Shown: one piece after another, positions 6,399 to 9,313 of the stretch
Layout: each line of letters starts with the position of its first letter
Numbering within the stretch: position 1 is the stretch's first letter
The notes under the pieces: model-generated
The model's input: the letters and a program-made list of their open reading frames with translations, nothing else
The model's database searches: none
What the model was told of the DNA's origin: nothing
Origin: Rhodoblastus sp964425315
Lineage (GTDB): Bacteria > Pseudomonadota > Alphaproteobacteria > Rhizobiales > Beijerinckiaceae
NCBI GenBank assembly: GCA_964425315.1
Contig: CAYRNB010000103.1
Location: forward strand, 1-9,313
DNA length: 9,313 nt
Direction of reading: 5' to 3'
Position numbers and translations under genes: made by a program

Positions 6399-7823
6399 AT
6401 GGATCAGAAATCCGGCAAACCCTTCCGCCGAGCGGGCGTGAGCGGCGCTGGGCGGGACAAGACTGCCGCCAGAACGCGTCCGCACGAGCGCGTCGTAAGC
6501 GACGCTTTGGCGCATCCCGGTCTTGCCGCCAGAGTCGCGGCGGCCGCGATCATTTGCGACGTCGTTCAAGGGGGCCATTCCTTGGACGAACGCCTCGGCC
6601 CCGAGGCGGCATCATCGCGCGTCGCGGGACTCGATGACCGCGATCGCGGTCTCGTTCGGTCGATCGCCACTGTCGCCCTGCGCCGACTGGGAACCATCCG
6701 CCTCGCCTTGAGCCAACTTGTCGAAAAAGGCCTGCCGCGAAATTGCGGGCCGTTGGAATGGATACTCGTCGCGGCCAGCGCGCAAATCCTTTTTTTGGAC
6801 ACGCCAGACCACGCCGCCGTGGACCTTGCCGTACGCGCCGCGCGCCTCGACGCCAAGAGCGCGCCCTTCGCCAATTTGGTCAACGGTGTCCTGCGCAATC
6901 TGATTCGGCGGCGGGAAGAATTTCTGGCTCAGTCGGACCCTTTGGAGGACGATACGCCGCATTGGCTTTCCGCGCGGTGGCGCCGCATTTACGGCGAAGA
7001 TCGCGCCCACGCCATCGCGCAAGCCATTCGCGACGAACCGACGCTGGACCTCACCGTGAAGGCAGACGCCGAGGCTTGGGCGGCAAGGCTCGGCGGCCGC
7101 GTCCTTCCCACTGGCTCGATTCGGCTGGATAGCCATGCGCCCATCCGGGAGCTTGAAGGCTATAACGAAGGCGCGTGGTGGGTGCAGGACGCCGCCGCGG
7201 CTTTGCCCACGCGCCTGCTCAAGATTGGGCCTGGGCAACGGGTGCTCGACCTGTGCGCGGCGCCGGGCGGAAAAACGGCGCAACTCGCCTTGACCGGCGC
7301 TCGCGTGACCGCGCTCGATCGCTCTGCTGAGCGCCTCAAGATCCTTTCCGCGAATCTGGCTCGACTTCGTCTGGAGGCCGCCATAGCCGTGGGCGACGCC
7401 GCCTCGTACAAGGCCGAGCCTTTCGACGCCATATTGCTCGACGCCCCTTGCGCCGCGACCGGAACCGCCCGGCGCTCCCCCGATGTGCTCTGGACCAAAA
7501 AGCCTGGCGACATCAGCGCGCTTGCATCGATTCAGAGTCGCATGCTCGATCGCGCCTTCACTTTGCTCAAGCCGGGCGGGCTTCTGGTTTATTGCACGTG
7601 CTCGCTGGAGCCGGAAGAAGGCGAGGCGCAGATCGCCGCCCTGCTGCGCCGCAATCCGGACGCGGTTCGTGAAAAAATCGATCCCGTCTCGCTCGGACTG
7701 CCGGCCGAGGCGGTGACGCCGGACGGCGATCTCCGAATTCTGCCCTACTTTTTGCCAAACGACGATCCGCGCCAGCGCGGGCTTGACGGATTTTTCATTT
7801 CGCGCCTGAAGCGTATTCATTAG
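6399..7823 (+). CDS. rsmB: 16S rRNA (cytosine-C5) methyltransferase RsmB/NOP family
   Basis: The 474-residue product has the RsmB layout. Residues 1-40 are a basic, probably disordered tail. A NusB-like RNA-binding domain runs from about 41 to 175 (LDDRDRGLVRSIATVALRR at 78-96; FANLVNGVLRN at 157-167), followed by a SAM-dependent methyltransferase domain. The SAM motif VLDLCAAPGGKTA is at 282-294, DAPCAATGTARRSPDVLW at 348-365 and YCTCSLEPEEGE at 398-409. Cys351 and Cys401 correspond to the two cysteines of m5C methyltransferases, the latter (TCS) being the nucleophile. E. coli RsmB (429 residues) methylates C967 of 16S rRNA; the same target is inferred. The extra length is mostly the N-terminal tail. 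The ATG at 6399 has only a weak ribosome-binding site, and a GTG at 6438 is an alternative. The heparinase-family gene follows by about 100 bases. Confidence 0.93.
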   Translation: MDQKSGKPFRRAGVSGAGRDKTAARTRPHERVVSDALAHPGLAARVAAAAIICDVVQGGHSLDERLGPEAASSRVAGLDDRDRGLVRSIATVALRRLGTIRLALSQLVEKGLPRNCGPLEWILVAASAQILFLDTPDHAAVDLAVRAARLDAKSAPFANLVNGVLRNLIRRREEFLAQSDPLEDDTPHWLSARWRRIYGEDRAHAIAQAIRDEPTLDLTVKADAEAWAARLGGRVLPTGSIRLDSHAPIRELEGYNEGAWWVQDAAAALPTRLLKIGPGQRVLDLCAAPGGKTAQLALTGARVTALDRSAERLKILSANLARLRLEAAIAVGDAASYKAEPFDAILLDAPCAATGTARRSPDVLWTKKPGDISALASIQSRMLDRAFTLLKPGGLLVYCTCSLEPEEGEAQIAALLRRNPDAVREKIDPVSLGLPAEAVTPDGDLRILPYFLPNDDPRQRGLDGFFISRLKRIH

Positions 7824-7883
7824 AGCCGAATTAACCATGTTTGGCCAATCTCCAAGGCGAGGGCCGTTCCGGCGTCGCTGGTC

Positions 7884-7893
7884 TTGGCGCCAA
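7884..7893. repeat. Perfect palindrome TTGGCGCCAA between rsmB and the heparinase gene
   Basis: A 10-bp perfect palindrome lies about 32 bases before the preferred heparinase start. A shorter one with the same ends, TTGGCCAA, is at 7841-7848. The pair could be binding sites for one regulator, but such short GC-rich palindromes also arise by chance at this base composition. Confidence 0.3.
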
Positions 7894-7924
7894 AGGATTC
7901 GGTTCATCGGAGATTGAAACGCCT

Positions 7925-9313
7925 TTGACGATTTCGAGCGCCTCGTCCAATTTTGACCGACTCCGCGTCATTCGCCTGCTGACTGCGCGGGGCGCGCTCA
8001 AACTCCGCGCGGGATTTTCTCGCCCCTTTATAGCCTTGCGCCAATGGAGGTCGCGTCAGCCGGAAAGGCTCTTGATCGCGCCGCAAGACATTCGCACCGC
8101 CGATCCGACCGTGGCCGCCGATATTTACGCCGGCTATTTCGCCTTTGGCGGAAAAATCATCAACGCCCATGGCCGCTCGCCTTTCGCGCTCGACCCGCCC
8201 TCGCCGGAATGGGCCGAAAATCTGAACGGCTTCGGCTGGCTGCGCCATTTGCGCGCGGCCGACACCGCCCTTGCCCGCGCCAACGCCAGGTCCCTGGTCA
8301 AGGAATTTATTGCCTTGCGCGGTAAGCCCAGCGCGCATCCGGCCTGGGAGCCGCGCGTCGTGGCGCGGCGCACGCTGTCATGGCTCAGCCAGTCGCCCAT
8401 GCTGCTGGAAGGCGTCGAATATGAAGATTATCGACGCTTCCTCCGTACGCTTGCGCGGGGCTATTGGCTGCTTCGCCGCCAGGCGAGCGACGATCGCGCC
8501 GGCGAGACCCAACTGACCGCAGCCATCGCCATGACCGCCTTCGCCCTTTGCGCGCAGGGCGCCGCGCCTTTGTTGAAGCGCACGGTTTCCGCTTTGGAAG
8601 AACAGTTGCGCAGGCATGTCCTGCCCGACGGCGTGCCGATCGGCCGTAATCCTCAAAGGCTTGTCGACCTTTTGTTCGACCTGTTGCCGCTGCGCCAGAC
8701 TTTCGCGGCGCGCGGACAATCGCCGCCGCCCGAATTGTTGAACGCGATCGACCGCATGACGCCGGCTTTGCGCATGTTTCGTCACGGCGACGGGTCGCTC
8801 GGCCTTTTCAACGGCATGGGCGTAACCGCCCCCGACCGCATAGCCATCGCCCTATCCTATGCGGATTCAAGGGGCCAGCCGATTTTCAACGCCCGGCATT
8901 CCGGATACCAGCGTCTGGAAGCGGAGGACCTTTTGGTTCTTTTCGACGCCGGCCCGCCGCCGCCTCCGTTCTTTTCCCGAACGGCTCACGCTGGCTGCTT
9001 ATCCTTCGAATTTTCGCAAGGCGCCGAGAGGATCGTCGTCAATTGCGGCAATCCGGGACCGGAGCGTCCTGACCTTTCCACCGTTGCGCGCAAGACGGCG
9101 GCTCATTCGACGCTGACGATCAATGACTCTTCCTCTTGCCTTTTCGGCGGCGGCGATGGCGTGCGCAGCTGGCTCGATCGAGAAATCCTTGCCGGACCGA
9201 CTGTCGTTCCTGTCACGCGCGAGGACGACGCGGATGCAACGGCGGTTTCCGCTTCGCATGACGGCTATCAGCGCCGCTTCGGCCTGATCCATGAGAGAAG
9301 ATTGAACTTGCAA
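7925..9313 (+). CDS. Heparinase II/III family protein (partial, runs off the right edge)
   Basis: The frame is open from 7835 to the window end. From the preferred TTG at 7925 it gives 463 residues; family members of this type usually exceed 500, so the C-terminus is missing. The N-terminal half is an alpha-helical toroid-like region with the conserved PERLLIAPQDIRTADPT (46-62), IYAGYFAFGGK (67-77), FGWLRHLRAAD (103-113) and FRHGDGSLGLFNG (285-297). From about 320 the heparinase II/III-like beta domain starts, with AHAGCLSFEF (354-363) and AAHSTLTIND (392-401). Related lyases cleave acidic polysaccharides by beta-elimination; the substrate of the alphaproteobacterial branch next to rsmB is unknown to me. 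I see no obvious signal peptide. No in-frame ATG occurs before codon 159, so the start is non-ATG: TTG at 7925, with GGAG 12 bases upstream, or TTG at 7841. rsmB lies upstream on the same strand, and purH downstream is expected from related genomes. Confidence 0.85.
   Translation, partial: MTISSASSNFDRLRVIRLLTARGALKLRAGFSRPFIALRQWRSRQPERLLIAPQDIRTADPTVAADIYAGYFAFGGKIINAHGRSPFALDPPSPEWAENLNGFGWLRHLRAADTALARANARSLVKEFIALRGKPSAHPAWEPRVVARRTLSWLSQSPMLLEGVEYEDYRRFLRTLARGYWLLRRQASDDRAGETQLTAAIAMTAFALCAQGAAPLLKRTVSALEEQLRRHVLPDGVPIGRNPQRLVDLLFDLLPLRQTFAARGQSPPPELLNAIDRMTPALRMFRHGDGSLGLFNGMGVTAPDRIAIALSYADSRGQPIFNARHSGYQRLEAEDLLVLFDAGPPPPPFFSRTAHAGCLSFEFSQGAERIVVNCGNPGPERPDLSTVARKTAAHSTLTINDSSSCLFGGGDGVRSWLDREILAGPTVVPVTREDDADATAVSASHDGYQRRFGLIHERRLNLQ

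Noticed and set aside
6612..7907. Antisense open frame of 431 codons covering rsmB
   Set aside because: The sense strand encodes all RsmB motifs. The antisense product is low in hydrophobic structure and matches no family I know.
7904..8338. Minus-strand open frame of 144 codons opposite the heparinase start
   Set aside because: The plus strand here encodes conserved heparinase-family sequence (PERLLIAPQDIRTADPT and following), so the minus frame is a shadow.
1..9313. Search for CRISPR arrays, insertion sequences, tRNA/rRNA genes, or a defence or biosynthetic system
   Set aside because: No regularly spaced repeats, transposase, terminal inverted repeats or tRNA-like folds were seen. The genes are conserved housekeeping or envelope types, so no novel multi-gene system can be supported.

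Overview
The window reads as ordinary alphaproteobacterial chromosome, most likely from a member of the Hyphomicrobiales (Rhizobiales). This rests on GC-rich codon use, an IalB-family secreted protein, a DUF1674/SDHAF4-like protein, and rsmB followed by a heparinase II/III gene, an order I recall from rhizobia and relatives. The genus cannot be fixed from the sequence; a Beijerinckiaceae/Methylocystaceae-type organism is a guess. I see no mobile element, CRISPR array, tRNA or rRNA.

Layout, left to right. Bases 3-53 may be the last 16 codons of an unidentified plus-strand gene. A zinc-free NADPH:quinone oxidoreductase-like gene (136-1116, minus) is divergent from a secreted IalB-family gene (1321-1971, plus). 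A 333-base gap with several short symmetric elements leads to acs, acetyl-CoA synthetase (2305-4242, plus), which ends in a strong intrinsic terminator. Next is a secreted L,D-transpeptidase (4474-5007, plus), convergent with gluQ (5069-6001, minus). gluQ lies 3 bases after a DUF1674 gene (6005-6220, minus), and the two probably form an operon. On the other side of a divergent promoter region are rsmB (6399-7823, plus) and a heparinase II/III-family gene (from about 7925, plus) that runs off the right edge and has no upstream ATG.

Functionally these are housekeeping and envelope genes: acetate activation (acs), tRNA and rRNA modification (gluQ, rsmB), probable succinate dehydrogenase maturation (DUF1674), peptidoglycan cross-linking (L,D-transpeptidase), and two exported or polysaccharide-related proteins. 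They look like independent short transcription units, not one pathway. I found no convincing undescribed system. The points most worth a second look are the non-ATG start of the heparinase gene, the basic His/Lys/Ser linker of the IalB protein, the structured leader of acs, and the tight DUF1674-gluQ coupling.
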